Positions 15,844-25,327 are shown, counted from the stretch's first letter. The stretch is DNA of 42,293 bases from Gammaproteobacteria bacterium (GCA_028821125.1 JAPPHD010000172.1:1-42293); one strand, 5' to 3'. The notes: generated by a model not told the origin, from the sequence alone. A program made the numbers and translations.

Positions 15844-18800
15844 TCAGCCTTTCGCGTACTCCGCGACCAGTTCCTTTGCTTCCACGTGCTGCCCGGGAGC
15901 GGCGTGGAGCGCGGCGATGGTTCCCTCACGCTCGGCGTGGAGCGCGGTTTCCATTTTCATCGCCTCGATGGTCATCAGCAGGTCGCCGACGGTGACATGG
16001 CGTCCTTCGGCTACCGCCACCGACGCGATCACGCCCGGCATCGGCGCCGCCACATGGCACGGATCCGTCTCGTTCGCCATCGGGCGGCGCTTGACCGTTG
16101 CCGACACGGCAAGGTTCTCGACCTTGATGCTGCGGGGCTGGCCGTTGAGTTCGTAGAAGACACGCACCGCGCCCTCGTCGTCGGTCTCACCGATCGCCAC
16201 GCAGCGGATCACGAGACTCAGGCCGCGCTCCAATTCCACCGTCACTTCCGAACCTGGCGACAGCCCGTAAAAGTAGACATCCGTCGGCAATACGGAGACC
16301 GGCCCGAATTTCATGCGGCGCTCGGCATGGTCGACGAACACCTTGGGGTAGAGCAGGTACGAGTAAAGTTCGGCCTCAGACAGCTTCCAGCCGGTGGCGG
16401 CCTCGGCCCGGGTGCGCTCGGCGGCAAGGTCCGCCGGGGGCAGCGAGGCGCCGGGGCGCCCCTCGATGGGCGTCTTGCCCTTGAGCACCTTCGCCGCCAG
16501 TGCGGGCGGGAACCCGCCGGGCATCTCGCCGAGTTCGCCGCGGAACAGCCCGACGACGGAATCGGGAAAGGCCACCTCCCGGTCCGGGTCTTCCACATCG
16601 GCGCGGGAAAGGCCGCTCGAGACCATCACCAGTGCCAGGTCGCCGACCACCTTCGAGGTGGGCGTGACCTTGACGATGTCGCCGAACATGCGGTTGACCT
16701 CCGAGTAGGTGCCCGCCACCTCGTGCCAGCGTTCCGAGAGGCCAAGCGCCCGGGCCTGCTCGCGCAGATTGGAGAACTGGCCGCCCGGCATCTCGTGCAG
16801 GTAGACCTCCGAGGCGGGGGAGCGGAGATCGGGCTCGAAGGCCGTGTACCGGGCGCGGACCGCCTCCCAGTAATCCGAGATTTCCCGGATCCTGTCCGGG
16901 TCGAGCCCGGTGTCCCGTGGTTGCCGCTGCAGGGCTTCCACCACGGAGCCGAGACAGGGCTGGGAGGTGAATCCCGACATGCTGTCCATGGCGAGGTCGA
17001 TGGCGTCCACGCCTGCATCGACGGCGGTCAGCAGGCTTGCCGCGGCGATGCCCGACGTGTCGTGGGTGTGCAGGTGTATGGGAAGCCCGGTATCGGACTT
17101 CAGCACTTCCACCATCTCGCGGGCGGCCGCGGGCTTGAGCAGGCCCGCCATGTCCTTGATTCCGAGTGCGTGGGTGCCGGCATCGCACAGCGCACCGGCC
17201 ATGTTGCGGTAGTAGTCCAGGTCGTAGCGTCCGCGCCCCGGATCGTGGATGTCGGCGGTGTAGCACATGGCCGTCTCGCAGATTGCCCCGTTGATTCGAA
17301 CCTCATCGATGGCGACGCTCATGTTGTCGACCGAGTTCAGCGGATCGAAGATGCGGAACAGGTCAATCCCGTTCTCCACGGCCTGCGCGACGAATCCCCG
17401 CACCACGTTGTCCGGATAGTTGGTGTATCCCACCGCGTTCGACGAGCGCAGCAGCATCTGCAGCAGGATGTTGGGAATGGCGGCCCTGAGCATGCGCAGC
17501 CGCTCCCAGGGGCATTCGCCCAGGAACCTGAGCGCCACGTCGAAGGTGGCTCCGCCCCAGCATTCCAGCGAAAAGAGCCCCGGCAGGTTGCGCGCATAGG
17601 CCGGGGCCGCGCGCGTCAGGTCGTAGGTTCGCATGCGCGTTGCGAGCAGCGACTGGTGTGCATCGCGCATGGTGGTGTCGGTAACCAGGACGCGTTCCTG
17701 TTCCAGCATCCAGTCGGCCACGGCATCGGGGCCCTTTGCATCCAGTATCGCCTTCGCACCGTCGGCGCGCGCGACGGTGCGTAGTGCCGGCACTCGCGGA
17801 ATCCGGGCGTGCGCCGGCGGGGCGGGGCGGCCGGTCACGTCGCGATGGCCGTTGACGGTGATTTCTGCGAGATAGCGCAGCAGGCGGCTGGCCCGGTCGC
17901 GGGGCCTCGGGAAATCCAGCAATTCGGGATGTTCGTCGATAAACCGGGTGGTGACCGTGCCGTTGCGGAAGGCGTCGTGACCGATCAGCCGGTCGAGAAA
18001 CGCGATGTTGGTGGCGACGCCCCGCACCCGGAATTCTCGCAATGCCCGCTGCATGCGATCGATGGCGGACGACCGGCCTGGCCCCCAGGCCGTAACCTTC
18101 TCCAGCAGGGAGTCGTAGTGGCGGGTGATGACCGCTCCGGAATAGGCCGTGCCGCCGTCCAGGCGAATCCCGAACCCGGTTGGCGCCCGATAGGCGGTTA
18201 GCCGTCCGTAGTCCGGAATGAACCGGTCCAACGGGTCTTCGGTGGTGATGCGGCACTGCAGCGCGTGGCCGCGCACCACGATGTCTTCCTGGGGCGGGCA
18301 GGCGGCGCCCGCATGGGCGCCGATGGTTGCGCCTTCGGCAACGCGGATTTGAGCCTGAACGAGGTCGATGCCCGTCACCTGTTCGGTGACCGTGTGTTCA
18401 ACCTGAATGCGCGGATTCACTTCGATGAAGTGGAATCCGCCGGTGTCGAGGTCCTGGAGGAACTCGACGGTGCCGGCGTTGACATAGCCGGCGTGCCGGC
18501 CGATCTGCAGCGCGAAAGCGGCGAGCTGTGCCTGTTCGCCGGCGTTCAGCCCGGGCGCCGGCGCGCACTCCACGATTTTCTGGTTGCGGCGCTGCACGGA
18601 GCAGTCCCGCTCGAAGAGATGCACCACGTTGCCCTCGGTGTCCCCGAGAATCTGCACCTCCAGATGGCGCGCCCGTCCGATGAAACGCTCGAAAAAGATG
18701 GCGTCCTTGCCGAATGCAACCGCCGCTTCCCGCCGCGCAGCCAGGCAGGCATCGGCAAACGCGTCCGCATGGTCGACCCGCCGCATGCCCCGGCCGCCAC

Positions 18801-19296
18801 CGCCCCAACTGGCCTTGATGATCCCGGGAAAACCGACTTCGGCTGCCAGTTCCAGGGCCGCGTCGATGTCCGCGGGGAGCATGTCGGTGGCGGGAACGGT
18901 CGGTACGCCGGCGCAGGCCGCCGCTTCCCGGGCGGACACCTTGTCGCCGAGCAGCCGCAGCGTATCCGGCCGCGGCCCGATGAAGGCGATGCCCGCCCCG
19001 GCACAGGCTTCGGCGAACTCCGGCGACTCCGACAGGAAGCCGTAGCCGGGATGGATGGCGTCGCTGCCCGTCTCGCGGGCAACGCGGATGATCTCGTCGA
19101 TGGAGAGGTAGGCGGTGACCGGTCCCAGCCCCTGGCCGATGCAGTAGGATTCATCGGCCTTCGAGCGATGCAGCGCGAGCCGGTCTTCTTCCGCGAACAC
19201 GGTGACCGTCGCCTTGTTCATCTCGTTCGCGGCGCGCAGCACCCGGATGGCGATCTCGCCGCGATTGGCGACCAGGATCCTCGAAAATCGGCTCAT
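15844..19296 (-). CDS. pyc: Pyruvate carboxylase, single-chain
   Basis: A 1150-residue biotin enzyme that carboxylates pyruvate to oxaloacetate (anaplerosis). Domains in order: biotin carboxylase (SRILVANRGEIAIRVLRA at the start, ATP-grasp loop GGGGRGMRRVD, FIEVNPRIQVEHTVTE) to about residue 450; carboxyltransferase TIM barrel beginning at DTTMRDAHQSLLATRMRT with LGIKDMAGLLKP and LHTHDTSG; and the C-terminal biotinyl domain with IEAMKMETA, Lys1114 being the biotin site. The length equals that of classical single-chain enzymes. The ATG at 19296 gives the canonical N-terminus; the longer frame upstream has no homology pattern. It is divergent from the nfeD gene across about 230 bp. Confidence 0.95.
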   Translation of the reverse strand: MSRFSRILVANRGEIAIRVLRAANEMNKATVTVFAEEDRLALHRSKADESYCIGQGLGPVTAYLSIDEIIRVARETGSDAIHPGYGFLSESPEFAEACAGAGIAFIGPRPDTLRLLGDKVSAREAAACAGVPTVPATDMLPADIDAALELAAEVGFPGIIKASWGGGGRGMRRVDHADAFADACLAARREAAVAFGKDAIFFERFIGRARHLEVQILGDTEGNVVHLFERDCSVQRRNQKIVECAPAPGLNAGEQAQLAAFALQIGRHAGYVNAGTVEFLQDLDTGGFHFIEVNPRIQVEHTVTEQVTGIDLVQAQIRVAEGATIGAHAGAACPPQEDIVVRGHALQCRITTEDPLDRFIPDYGRLTAYRAPTGFGIRLDGGTAYSGAVITRHYDSLLEKVTAWGPGRSSAIDRMQRALREFRVRGVATNIAFLDRLIGHDAFRNGTVTTRFIDEHPELLDFPRPRDRASRLLRYLAEITVNGHRDVTGRPAPPAHARIPRVPALRTVARADGAKAILDAKGPDAVADWMLEQERVLVTDTTMRDAHQSLLATRMRTYDLTRAAPAYARNLPGLFSLECWGGATFDVALRFLGECPWERLRMLRAAIPNILLQMLLRSSNAVGYTNYPDNVVRGFVAQAVENGIDLFRIFDPLNSVDNMSVAIDEVRINGAICETAMCYTADIHDPGRGRYDLDYYRNMAGALCDAGTHALGIKDMAGLLKPAAAREMVEVLKSDTGLPIHLHTHDTSGIAAASLLTAVDAGVDAIDLAMDSMSGFTSQPCLGSVVEALQRQPRDTGLDPDRIREISDYWEAVRARYTAFEPDLRSPASEVYLHEMPGGQFSNLREQARALGLSERWHEVAGTYSEVNRMFGDIVKVTPTSKVVGDLALVMVSSGLSRADVEDPDREVAFPDSVVGLFRGELGEMPGGFPPALAAKVLKGKTPIEGRPGASLPPADLAAERTRAEAATGWKLSEAELYSYLLYPKVFVDHAERRMKFGPVSVLPTDVYFYGLSPGSEVTVELERGLSLVIRCVAIGETDDEGAVRVFYELNGQPRSIKVENLAVSATVKRRPMANETDPCHVAAPMPGVIASVAVAEGRHVTVGDLLMTIEAMKMETALHAEREGTIAALHAAPGQHVEAKELVAEYAKG

Positions 19297-19523
19297 CAGT
19301 TGCGGTACCCGTTCCCACCCCGGTTTCGCTCCATTGAACCAGATTCCATGGAACTCGGTTAGAACAATAGTGTCTGAGAGGAGGCGAATTGGTGATGGTG
19401 GGGCCGGCATGGCGCGACCCCGGATCGAGGGCGCATTGCAAGCGTTGAAAACACCGGGCCGGGTGCCTGACAATTCGGGGATCGAATCGGGCCTCGGCTC
19501 GATGGTCTGCAAAGGAGTCGGTG

Positions 19524-19979
19524 ATGCCTTGGTGGGGCTGGGTCACGTTGGGAATTCTGTTGCTGGGCGCGGAACTCGTCGGGGTGGACGCGGCGTTCTA
19601 CCTCGTGTTCGTCGGTGCGGCTGCCGTCTGTATCGGCATGCTCGGGCTCGGCGGCATGGACATGCCCATCTGGGGGCAGTACCTGGCCTTCGCGGCCTTG
19701 GCCATCACATCGATGGTGCTGTTCCGGGAAAAGCTGTACGTCAGGCTGCGCGGCAGCGTGCCCGGTTTCCGGGACAGCCGGGCCGGGCGGGTCGTGAAGG
19801 TCACCGAAGACGTAGCTGAGGATGGCCGGACGCGGGTGAGCCTGCGCGGAACCCAGTGGACTGCGGTGAATCGCGGTCCTGGGCCGATCGCCGCGGGGTC
19901 CGCCGCCCGCATCGTGGAGACGGACGGCGTGGAACTGGTCATTGAGGGCCTGCCGCCGGAGCGGCCGGCCGCGAGTTGA
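19524..19979 (+). CDS. NfeD-family membrane protein, short form
   Basis: A 151-residue protein with three N-terminal hydrophobic segments (WWGWVTLGILLLGAELVGVD, then FYLVFVGAAAVCIGMLG and QYLAFAALAITSMVLF) and a C-terminal OB-fold domain (GRVVKVTEDVAEDGRTRVSLRGTQWTAV). This is the layout of short NfeD proteins (YbbK/NfeD1b). They occur next to stomatin/QmcA genes, and the pair forms membrane microdomain assemblies. AAAGGAG at 19511-19517 lies 6 bp before the ATG at 19524, which favours this start over the GTG at 19521. The stomatin-like gene follows 21 bp later. Confidence 0.88.
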   Translation: MPWWGWVTLGILLLGAELVGVDAAFYLVFVGAAAVCIGMLGLGGMDMPIWGQYLAFAALAITSMVLFREKLYVRLRGSVPGFRDSRAGRVVKVTEDVAEDGRTRVSLRGTQWTAVNRGPGPIAAGSAARIVETDGVELVIEGLPPERPAAS

Positions 19980-20000
19980 ATGTCATAGGAGACCAAGACA

Positions 20001-20948
20001 GTGATTGACCTGGATATGGGTTTTGTCGTAGCGGCCTTTGTCGCGATTGTCGCCATCATCGTAATCGTCAAGACGGCCGTGGTGGTACCGCAGCAGAGTG
20101 CCTACATCGTGGAAAATCTGGGCAAGTACTCCAGAACGCTGAATGCGGGATTTCACATTCTCATACCGTTTCTCGAAAACGTCGCCTACCGCCACAATCT
20201 CAAGGAACAGGCCATCGATGTGGAGGAGCAGGTCTGCATCACCTCCGATAACGTCCAGGTTGGGGTGGACGGCGTGCTCTACCTCCAGGTAATGGATGCG
20301 CAGAAGGCTTCCTACGGCATTGCCGACTACCTGTTCGGCATCGCGCAACTCGCCCAGACCACGCTCAGAAGCGAAATCGGCAAGATCGAGCTCGACAAGA
20401 CCTTCGAGGAACGCAGCCAGATCAACCAGCGGGTGGTGGAGGAACTCGACAAGGCATCGAATCCCTGGGGCGTGAAGGTGCTCCGCTACGAGATCCGGAA
20501 CATCAACCCGCCGCGCGACGTGCTCACCGCCATGGAAAAGCAGATGCGCGCCGAACGGGAGAAGCGGGCCGTGATCCTGCAGTCAGAAGGCGAGCGGGAC
20601 GCCAAGATCAACGAGGCGGAGGGCGAGAAGCAGCGGGTCATCAAGGAATCGGAGGCCGTCCGGCAGCAGCAGGTGAACGAGGCCGAGGGCGAGGCGGCGG
20701 CCATTCTGGCGGTGGCCCAGGCGACCGCCGAAGGTTTGAAGAAGGTGGCGGTAGCCCTGGATTCCGAGGGTGGCGACAAGGCCATGCAACTCCGGGTCGC
20801 GGAAGATTACCTGGAACGGTTCGGCAGCCTGGCGAAGGAAGGCAACACACTCATCGTGCCGGCAAACCTGAGCGATGTGTCGTCAATGATCAGCGCTGCG
20901 ACGTCGGTGCTGAAGCACGCAACCGGCAGCGGACGGCAAGCGTCCTGA
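20001..20948 (+). CDS. qmcA: SPFH/band-7 (stomatin-like, QmcA-type) membrane protein
   Basis: A 315-residue SPFH protein. One N-terminal membrane segment (FVVAAFVAIVAIIVIVKTAV) is followed by the band-7 core: VPQQSAYIVENLGKYSRTL, GFHILIPFLENVAYRHNLKEQ, LRSEIGKIELDKTFEERSQIN, WGVKVLRYEIRNINPP. A Glu/Ala-rich coiled coil then forms the ring or cage wall (QMRAEREKRAVILQSEGERD onward). The length suits QmcA. It forms a unit with the NfeD gene before it. Known members form large cage-like oligomers and influence FtsH and membrane protein quality control. It starts with GTG at 20001 after an AGGAGA ribosome site. The symbol is by similarity and gene pairing. Confidence 0.9.
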   Translation: MIDLDMGFVVAAFVAIVAIIVIVKTAVVVPQQSAYIVENLGKYSRTLNAGFHILIPFLENVAYRHNLKEQAIDVEEQVCITSDNVQVGVDGVLYLQVMDAQKASYGIADYLFGIAQLAQTTLRSEIGKIELDKTFEERSQINQRVVEELDKASNPWGVKVLRYEIRNINPPRDVLTAMEKQMRAEREKRAVILQSEGERDAKINEAEGEKQRVIKESEAVRQQQVNEAEGEAAAILAVAQATAEGLKKVAVALDSEGGDKAMQLRVAEDYLERFGSLAKEGNTLIVPANLSDVSSMISAATSVLKHATGSGRQAS

Positions 20949-21207
20949 CGCTTCGGGTTCGGCGGCGCCCTTTCGCCTGCTCGCCTGGCTCGCCCAGGAC
21001 GCCGCGTTCGCCCCTGATTTAATCGTCGTCGAACCTGTCATGTGCGCGGTGTTTCTCTTTGCTCGTCACCGATTGGCTGCTGCAGGTGGGTGATCCGCGC
21101 AAACCGGGTTGCCGAATGGCTGTTCGAGTACACCGCTGGCGTACACGGCCAGGTCGCATACGTTGTCTTTTCTGACGGATGTATCCATTGCGTGACGGGC
21201 GTTGACC

Positions 21208-21316
21208 TATAAGATGCGCGCCCGCGCCAGGCAGTGGCTGCGCGGCTGCTGACGGCGGATACCGTACAGGATCAGAAAACTCATAACGCCCCGGCCCGTC
21301 TGTTGGGGCGTTTCTC
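21208..21316 (+). ncRNA. Candidate short RNA or transcribed leader ending in a terminator
   Basis: TATAAG at 21208-21213 is followed by a very G+C-rich discriminator (ATGCGCGCCCGCG), as in stringently controlled stable-RNA promoters. About 70 bp later comes a terminator hairpin at 21285-21312. This could mean a transcript of about 95 nt, or a leader with an attenuator for the MFS gene that follows. No -35 box with good spacing is clear (TTGCGT at 21188-21193 is only 14 bp away), and I recognise no riboswitch or tRNA core in it. The 20949-21207 stretch before it shows nothing. Confidence 0.3.
21285..21312 (+). terminator. Intrinsic terminator/attenuator hairpin
   Basis: AACGCCCC (21285-21292) pairs perfectly with GGGGCGTT (21305-21312) around a 12-nt loop, followed by a short T-rich run (TTTCTC). 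The stem is strong enough for intrinsic termination. It lies only 20 bp before a ribosome site and leader ORF, so read-through could be regulated. Confidence 0.6.
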
Positions 21317-21332
21317 GTTACAGGGAGCAGAC

Positions 21333-21395
21333 ATGCCGTTCCGAGCCATCGCGCGACAATGTGTTTCGTTGGGATGCCGGCCGTCATGCCGCTGA
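21333..21395 (+). CDS. Possible 20-residue leader peptide overlapping the MFS start
   Basis: An ATG at 21333 follows a good ribosome site (GGGAG at 21323-21327). It opens a 20-codon frame (MPFRAIARQCVSLGCRPSCR) whose TGA at 21393-21395 lies 10 bp inside the MFS gene, which starts at 21386 and has no ribosome site of its own. This is the arrangement of translational coupling through a leader peptide. The peptide has three cysteines and four arginines but no family. Alternatively it marks a frameshifted older start of the MFS gene. Confidence 0.4.
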   Translation: MPFRAIARQCVSLGCRPSCR

Positions 21396-22639
21396 GTCAC
21401 TCGCTACGTTCGGTCTCGTCGCTGCTCCTGGGCACGGCCCTGCTCATGATGGGCGGCGGCGCCCTGTCGACGGTGCTCGCCTTCCGCATGGGCGCGGCGG
21501 AGCAGCCCCCCTGGGCGGTGGGCATGGTGATGTCCATGTACTACGCCGGCATCGTGCTCGGCACGGGTTACGGCCAGAAGCTGATTGCCGGCGTCGGCCA
21601 CATCCGCGCCTTCGTGGCGCTTGGGTCCATGATGTCCGCGGCCACCCTGGCCCACGCCTTCCTGGTCGACCCGTGGCTCTGGGGCGCACTCCGCCTGCTG
21701 GTCGGCATGTGCGCCGTCGGCATGTTCATGTGTACGGAGAGCTGGGTGAACGAGCGCTCGCAGAACAGCACTCGCGGGCAAATCTTCGCTCTCTATCAGG
21801 TTACCGTCTACCTGGCCCAGGGAGTGGGGCAGTTCCTGATCAACGTGCCCGATGAGTCGGGGTTTGCCGTCTATCTGCTGATGTCCATCCTGATGTCGCT
21901 GGCCATCGTGCCGGTTGCGGTCACCAAGTTCCAGGCACCGCCGCTGCGGCCCCAGGTGCGCTTCCAATTCCTCAAGCTGTGGGAAATCTCGCCCACGGGC
22001 ATGACCATCGCCTTCGGCTGCGGGGTGATACTCGGGGCTTTCTACGGGGTGGGCCCGCTATTCGCCCAACTGAGCGGTCTTGATGCCGAGCGAACCGCCC
22101 GATTCATGGGAGCCGTCATCGTCGGCGGACTGCTTTTGCAATGGCCCGTGGGCAAGCTCTCCGACCGGATCGACCGGCGCAAGGTCATCCTGTTCGTTGC
22201 AGCCGGCACCGCGGCCGCCTGTGCGTGGCTCATGGGCCTTGCCGCGAATTCCGGAGCGGCCCTGCTGCTGGTCGGCGCGCTGTTCGGGGGGCTGAGCTTC
22301 ACCCTCTACCCCCTCGCGGTGGCCTATACCTTCGATTACGTACGTCTCGAAGACCTCGTGCCCATGTCGGGAGGCCTGATCATGGCCTACGGTCTCGGCG
22401 CGGCGGCGGGACCGGCGGCGGCGTCGCTGACGGTCTTCTTCGGTGGCGCCGGCGGCCTGTTCGCCTTTTGCGGCTTCATTGCGTTCGCCACGGCGGGTTT
22501 CGTCATCTGGCGCATGACCATTCGCGATGCGCTGCCCATCGACGACCAGAGCGACTTCCTGGCCGTGCCGCGCACCTCCCAGGTCATCTACGAGATCGAC
22601 CCGCGCCTGGACGGGGCGCAGGGTCCCTTGTCCGGGTGA
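21386..22639 (+). CDS. MFS transporter, YcaD-like
   Basis: A major facilitator carrier of about 417 residues with 12 hydrophobic segments. The pattern fits the YcaD-like group: a first helix SLLLGTALLMMGGGALSTVLAF, the GVGHIRAF loop, MFMCTESWVNERSQNSTRGQIFALYQ in the TM5 region, and the GKLSDRIDRRKVILFVAAG loop of the second half. The C-terminus carries a cytoplasmic tail of about 40 residues. The substrate is unknown. Possible starts are ATG at 21359, 21374 and 21386; the last puts a normal short leader before TM1 and overlaps a small leader ORF that has the only good ribosome site. A terminator-like hairpin precedes it. Confidence 0.88.
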   Translation: MPLSHSLRSVSSLLLGTALLMMGGGALSTVLAFRMGAAEQPPWAVGMVMSMYYAGIVLGTGYGQKLIAGVGHIRAFVALGSMMSAATLAHAFLVDPWLWGALRLLVGMCAVGMFMCTESWVNERSQNSTRGQIFALYQVTVYLAQGVGQFLINVPDESGFAVYLLMSILMSLAIVPVAVTKFQAPPLRPQVRFQFLKLWEISPTGMTIAFGCGVILGAFYGVGPLFAQLSGLDAERTARFMGAVIVGGLLLQWPVGKLSDRIDRRKVILFVAAGTAAACAWLMGLAANSGAALLLVGALFGGLSFTLYPLAVAYTFDYVRLEDLVPMSGGLIMAYGLGAAAGPAAASLTVFFGGAGGLFAFCGFIAFATAGFVIWRMTIRDALPIDDQSDFLAVPRTSQVIYEIDPRLDGAQGPLSG

Positions 22640-22719
22640 CGTTGCTTGACAAAAGGCCGTGGAGCAACATGATTGCGAGGTATTCGGGATGACGGGGAAC
22701 CGGAAGGACAGGACATCGG

Positions 22720-23814
22720 ATGCGCTGGCCCGCTGCCCTCATCCCGGTCATCCTGATCGCGGCCGCCGTGCTGGGAGGCTGTGCATCGAACTTTCCGCTG
22801 ACCGCTTTTGTCGAGGAAAGCACACGCTGCTACGACCGCGACCGCCAGCCACAGACCGCGGTGGTGGACGCGCACCTGCATTTCCGCCCCTTCGGTGGGC
22901 CGGCGCTGCCGTTCGAGGAAGTGGTGTCGTACCTGGAGCGCAGTGGTGTGCGATTCGTCACGGCGATGGGGATCGGGCAGACGCTGCCGGCGGACTCCTC
23001 GTGCACCTACTACCTGCGCTGTCCGGGCACACCGGTGCAGCCGACGCTCAGGAACGACATCGCCAATGCCGACGCCTTTGTCTCGAGGTCGCGCCCGGGC
23101 GTTCACATCGTGCTGTCGATGACGTTTCCGGACCTGGCGCGGCCCGAGTCGGTGCTCAGGGGCATGCGGCTCCTGGACCGGGAGTATCCCGGAGCTTTCG
23201 GATGGATGGGTGAGGTGAATCTGGTCAAGCAGGCGCTGTTCGGCAACGGGCACGAACCCGTGGCCGAGTCGACGCTTGCCGGCTGGGGCGCCTTCATGGA
23301 GGTGCTGCGGGCAAGGAACATCCCACTGGCGGTGCACGCTGACCTCGGCAACGACGAGGAACCCACCGCCTACCTGCACTTGATCGAGCAGATGTTGGCC
23401 GCTTATCCCGGCAATGCAATCATCTGGATGCATATGGGCCTGTCGAGGGAACTGGTGAGCATCGACCCGCAGCAGCACATCGAGGTGCTGAAGTCGTTGC
23501 TCGACCGCCACCCGCGGCTGATGATCGATCTTTCCTGGCGGGTGATCGACGAGCACTATTTCGCCGAACCGGACATCCGGGCGCACTATGTGCCGTTCCT
23601 GAACGAGTACTCGGAGCGTGTTCTGCCGGGCACGGACTTCGTCGCTTCGCACCGCCAGACCTACGAGAAGTACCGGGACGACCTGCGGGTCACCAGCCGC
23701 ATCTATGGGTACCTGGACGACACGGCGTTCCGCAACATTGCCCTCGGCCAGAACTATTTCGATCTGCTCGGTCTGGATTACCGGGCGCCGCCCGTGTGTA
23801 ATCGCCGCTCCTGA
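22720..23814 (+). CDS. Lipoprotein of the amidohydrolase (TIM-barrel metal hydrolase) family
   Basis: A 364-residue protein with a lipoprotein signal (about 20 residues, lipobox LGGC, Cys21), so it is probably anchored in a membrane facing the periplasm. The metal-dependent TIM-barrel features are HLHF in VVDAHLHFRPFGG after the first strand, a histidine in AVHADLG, another in IIWMHMGLS and a late Asp in LPGTDFVAS. The group includes amidohydrolase-2-like decarboxylases and hydrolases; the substrate is not known. It starts 80 bp after the MFS gene and ends 15 bp before hisH, so it may share a transcript with hisH and hisF. Confidence 0.82.
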   Translation: MRWPAALIPVILIAAAVLGGCASNFPLTAFVEESTRCYDRDRQPQTAVVDAHLHFRPFGGPALPFEEVVSYLERSGVRFVTAMGIGQTLPADSSCTYYLRCPGTPVQPTLRNDIANADAFVSRSRPGVHIVLSMTFPDLARPESVLRGMRLLDREYPGAFGWMGEVNLVKQALFGNGHEPVAESTLAGWGAFMEVLRARNIPLAVHADLGNDEEPTAYLHLIEQMLAAYPGNAIIWMHMGLSRELVSIDPQQHIEVLKSLLDRHPRLMIDLSWRVIDEHYFAEPDIRAHYVPFLNEYSERVLPGTDFVASHRQTYEKYRDDLRVTSRIYGYLDDTAFRNIALGQNYFDLLGLDYRAPPVCNRRS

Positions 23815-23829
23815 GCGAAGGGCAGCCGG

Positions 23830-24462
23830 GTGACCGATCCCGTTTTCATTGTCGACTACGATGCGGGCAACCTGAAGAGCGTGCAGCGCGCCTGCGCGGA
23901 AGTGGGCATGCGCGCGGTTGTCAGCAGCGACCCGGAGCGGCTGCTCGATGCCGGGCGGGTGATCTTTCCCGGCGTGGGTGCGGCGGGCAGCGCCATGCGC
24001 AGCCTCTCCAGGGCGGGCCTGGACGCCGCCCTGAAATCCGCCATCCGTGGGGGCAAACCGGTACTCGGCATCTGTCTTGGCCTGCAGATCTCGATGGACC
24101 ATTCCGAGGAGCAGGACACCCGGACGCTGGGCATCGTGCCCGGTACCGTGAAGCGGTTCCGGTTCGACCGGCCGGAACTCAAGATCCCGCACATGGGCTG
24201 GAACGAGGTGCGGCCGGTGAGGGCGCACCCGTTGCTGGAAGGCATCGAGCCGGGCGACGAGTTCTATTTCGTGCATGGCTACTACCCGGTGCCGAGGCGC
24301 AACGAAGACGTGTGCGCGCTGACCCACTACGAAACGCGGTTCGCCTCGGCCGTCGGCTGGGGCAGCTATTTCGCCACCCAGTTCCACCCGGAGAAGAGTG
24401 GCCGGGTGGGCCTGCGCCTGCTGGAGAAATTCTCGCGCTGGAGCGGGGCGCCGGCGTCATGA
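23830..24462 (+). CDS. hisH: Imidazole glycerol phosphate synthase, glutaminase subunit
   Basis: A 210-residue class I glutamine amidotransferase. The nucleophile Cys82 lies in [13 protein letters not shown], the oxyanion-side [10 protein letters not shown] follows the first strands, and the catalytic His-x-Glu pair is in [11 protein letters not shown]. The N-terminus [13 protein letters not shown] is the HisH signature. It releases ammonia from glutamine for HisF. It starts with GTG at 23830. It is followed by hisF 85 bp later with no hisA between them, unlike the standard histidine operon. The pair may serve another pathway or be a relocated part of the histidine set. Confidence 0.92.
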   Translation: MTDPVFIVDYDAGNLKSVQRACAEVGMRAVVSSDPERLLDAGRVIFPGVGAAGSAMRSLSRAGLDAALKSAIRGGKPVLGICLGLQISMDHSEEQDTRTLGIVPGTVKRFRFDRPELKIPHMGWNEVRPVRAHPLLEGIEPGDEFYFVHGYYPVPRRNEDVCALTHYETRFASAVGWGSYFATQFHPEKSGRVGLRLLEKFSRWSGAPAS

Positions 24463-24547
24463 CACCCATGACCGGGGAGAGGATCGGCCCGGGGCGCGGA
24501 GCCGGAAGGGGCGCCCGATCGCGGCGGCGTTCGCGAGGGAGCGCAGC

Positions 24548-25327
24548 GTGCTGAGCAAGCGCCTGATCGCCTGCCTGGACGTGCGAGACGGCAAGCTCGC
24601 CAAGAGCATCCGATTCGTGAACACGAAGGATATTGGCGACCCGGTGGAAAAGGCCCGGGAATACTATGCCGACGGGCTCGATGAACTGGTTTTCTACGAC
24701 ATCACGGCTTCCAGCGACAACCGGTCGATCATGCTGGACGTGGTTGAAGCGGTTGCCCGGGAAGTGTTCATTCCGCTTTCCGTGGGAGGCGGTGTCCGAA
24801 CGGTCGCGGATGCAACAGACCTGCGGTTGGCCGGTGCCGAGAAGATCAACGTCAACACCGCGGCCGTAAAGCGGCCGGCGCTCATCGCGGAGTGCGCGGA
24901 GGCGATCGGCGATCAGAACGTGGTGCTCTCCATGGACATTCGCCGTGTGGACCGCAGCGATCGTTTCCCGTCGGGATACGAGATCGTCATCAACGGTGGC
25001 CGCACGCCGATGGGCATCGACGGCCTGGCATGGGCGCTTGAGGGCGAGCGGCTCGGAGCCGGCGAGCTGGTGGTCAACTCGATCGACGCCGACGGCACCC
25101 GGGACGGCTACGAACTGCGGCTCACCGCCATGATCGCCGACGCCGTACGCATCCCGGTCATCGCATCGGGCGGCGCCGGTGAACCCCGTCACCTCCGAGA
25201 AGTGCTGACCGAGGGCGGTGCGGATGCCGCCCTGGTGGCATCCATGGTGCACTACGGCGACTATGCGGTAAGCGAACTCAAGAATTACCTGCATGATCAG
25301 GGCGTAAAGATGCGCATGTCTTGGTAG
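24548..25327 (+). CDS. hisF: Imidazole glycerol phosphate synthase cyclase subunit (HisF or paralogue)
   Basis: A 259-residue (beta/alpha)8 cyclase. Both catalytic aspartates are in place: Asp11 in [10 protein letters not shown] and Asp130 in VLSMDIRRV. The phosphate-binding loops are typical ([18 protein letters not shown]). Several otherwise steady positions differ: KSIRFVN where KGVNFVN is usual, SMDIRR for the usual IDAKR, and [12 protein letters not shown] for TSMDRDGTKDGY. With the missing hisA this suggests a paralogue, as known for hisF2-type genes of surface-sugar loci. GTG 24548 gives the family N-terminus; the longer frame is not needed. Repeat copy B begins 3 bp after its stop. 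Confidence 0.88.
   Translation: MLSKRLIACLDVRDGKLAKSIRFVNTKDIGDPVEKAREYYADGLDELVFYDITASSDNRSIMLDVVEAVAREVFIPLSVGGGVRTVADATDLRLAGAEKINVNTAAVKRPALIAECAEAIGDQNVVLSMDIRRVDRSDRFPSGYEIVINGGRTPMGIDGLAWALEGERLGAGELVVNSIDADGTRDGYELRLTAMIADAVRIPVIASGGAGEPRHLREVLTEGGADAALVASMVHYGDYAVSELKNYLHDQGVKMRMSW

Noticed and set aside
15886-19362. Long plus-strand frames opposite pyruvate carboxylase.
   Set aside because: Shadows of a complete, well-conserved gene; no domain pattern.
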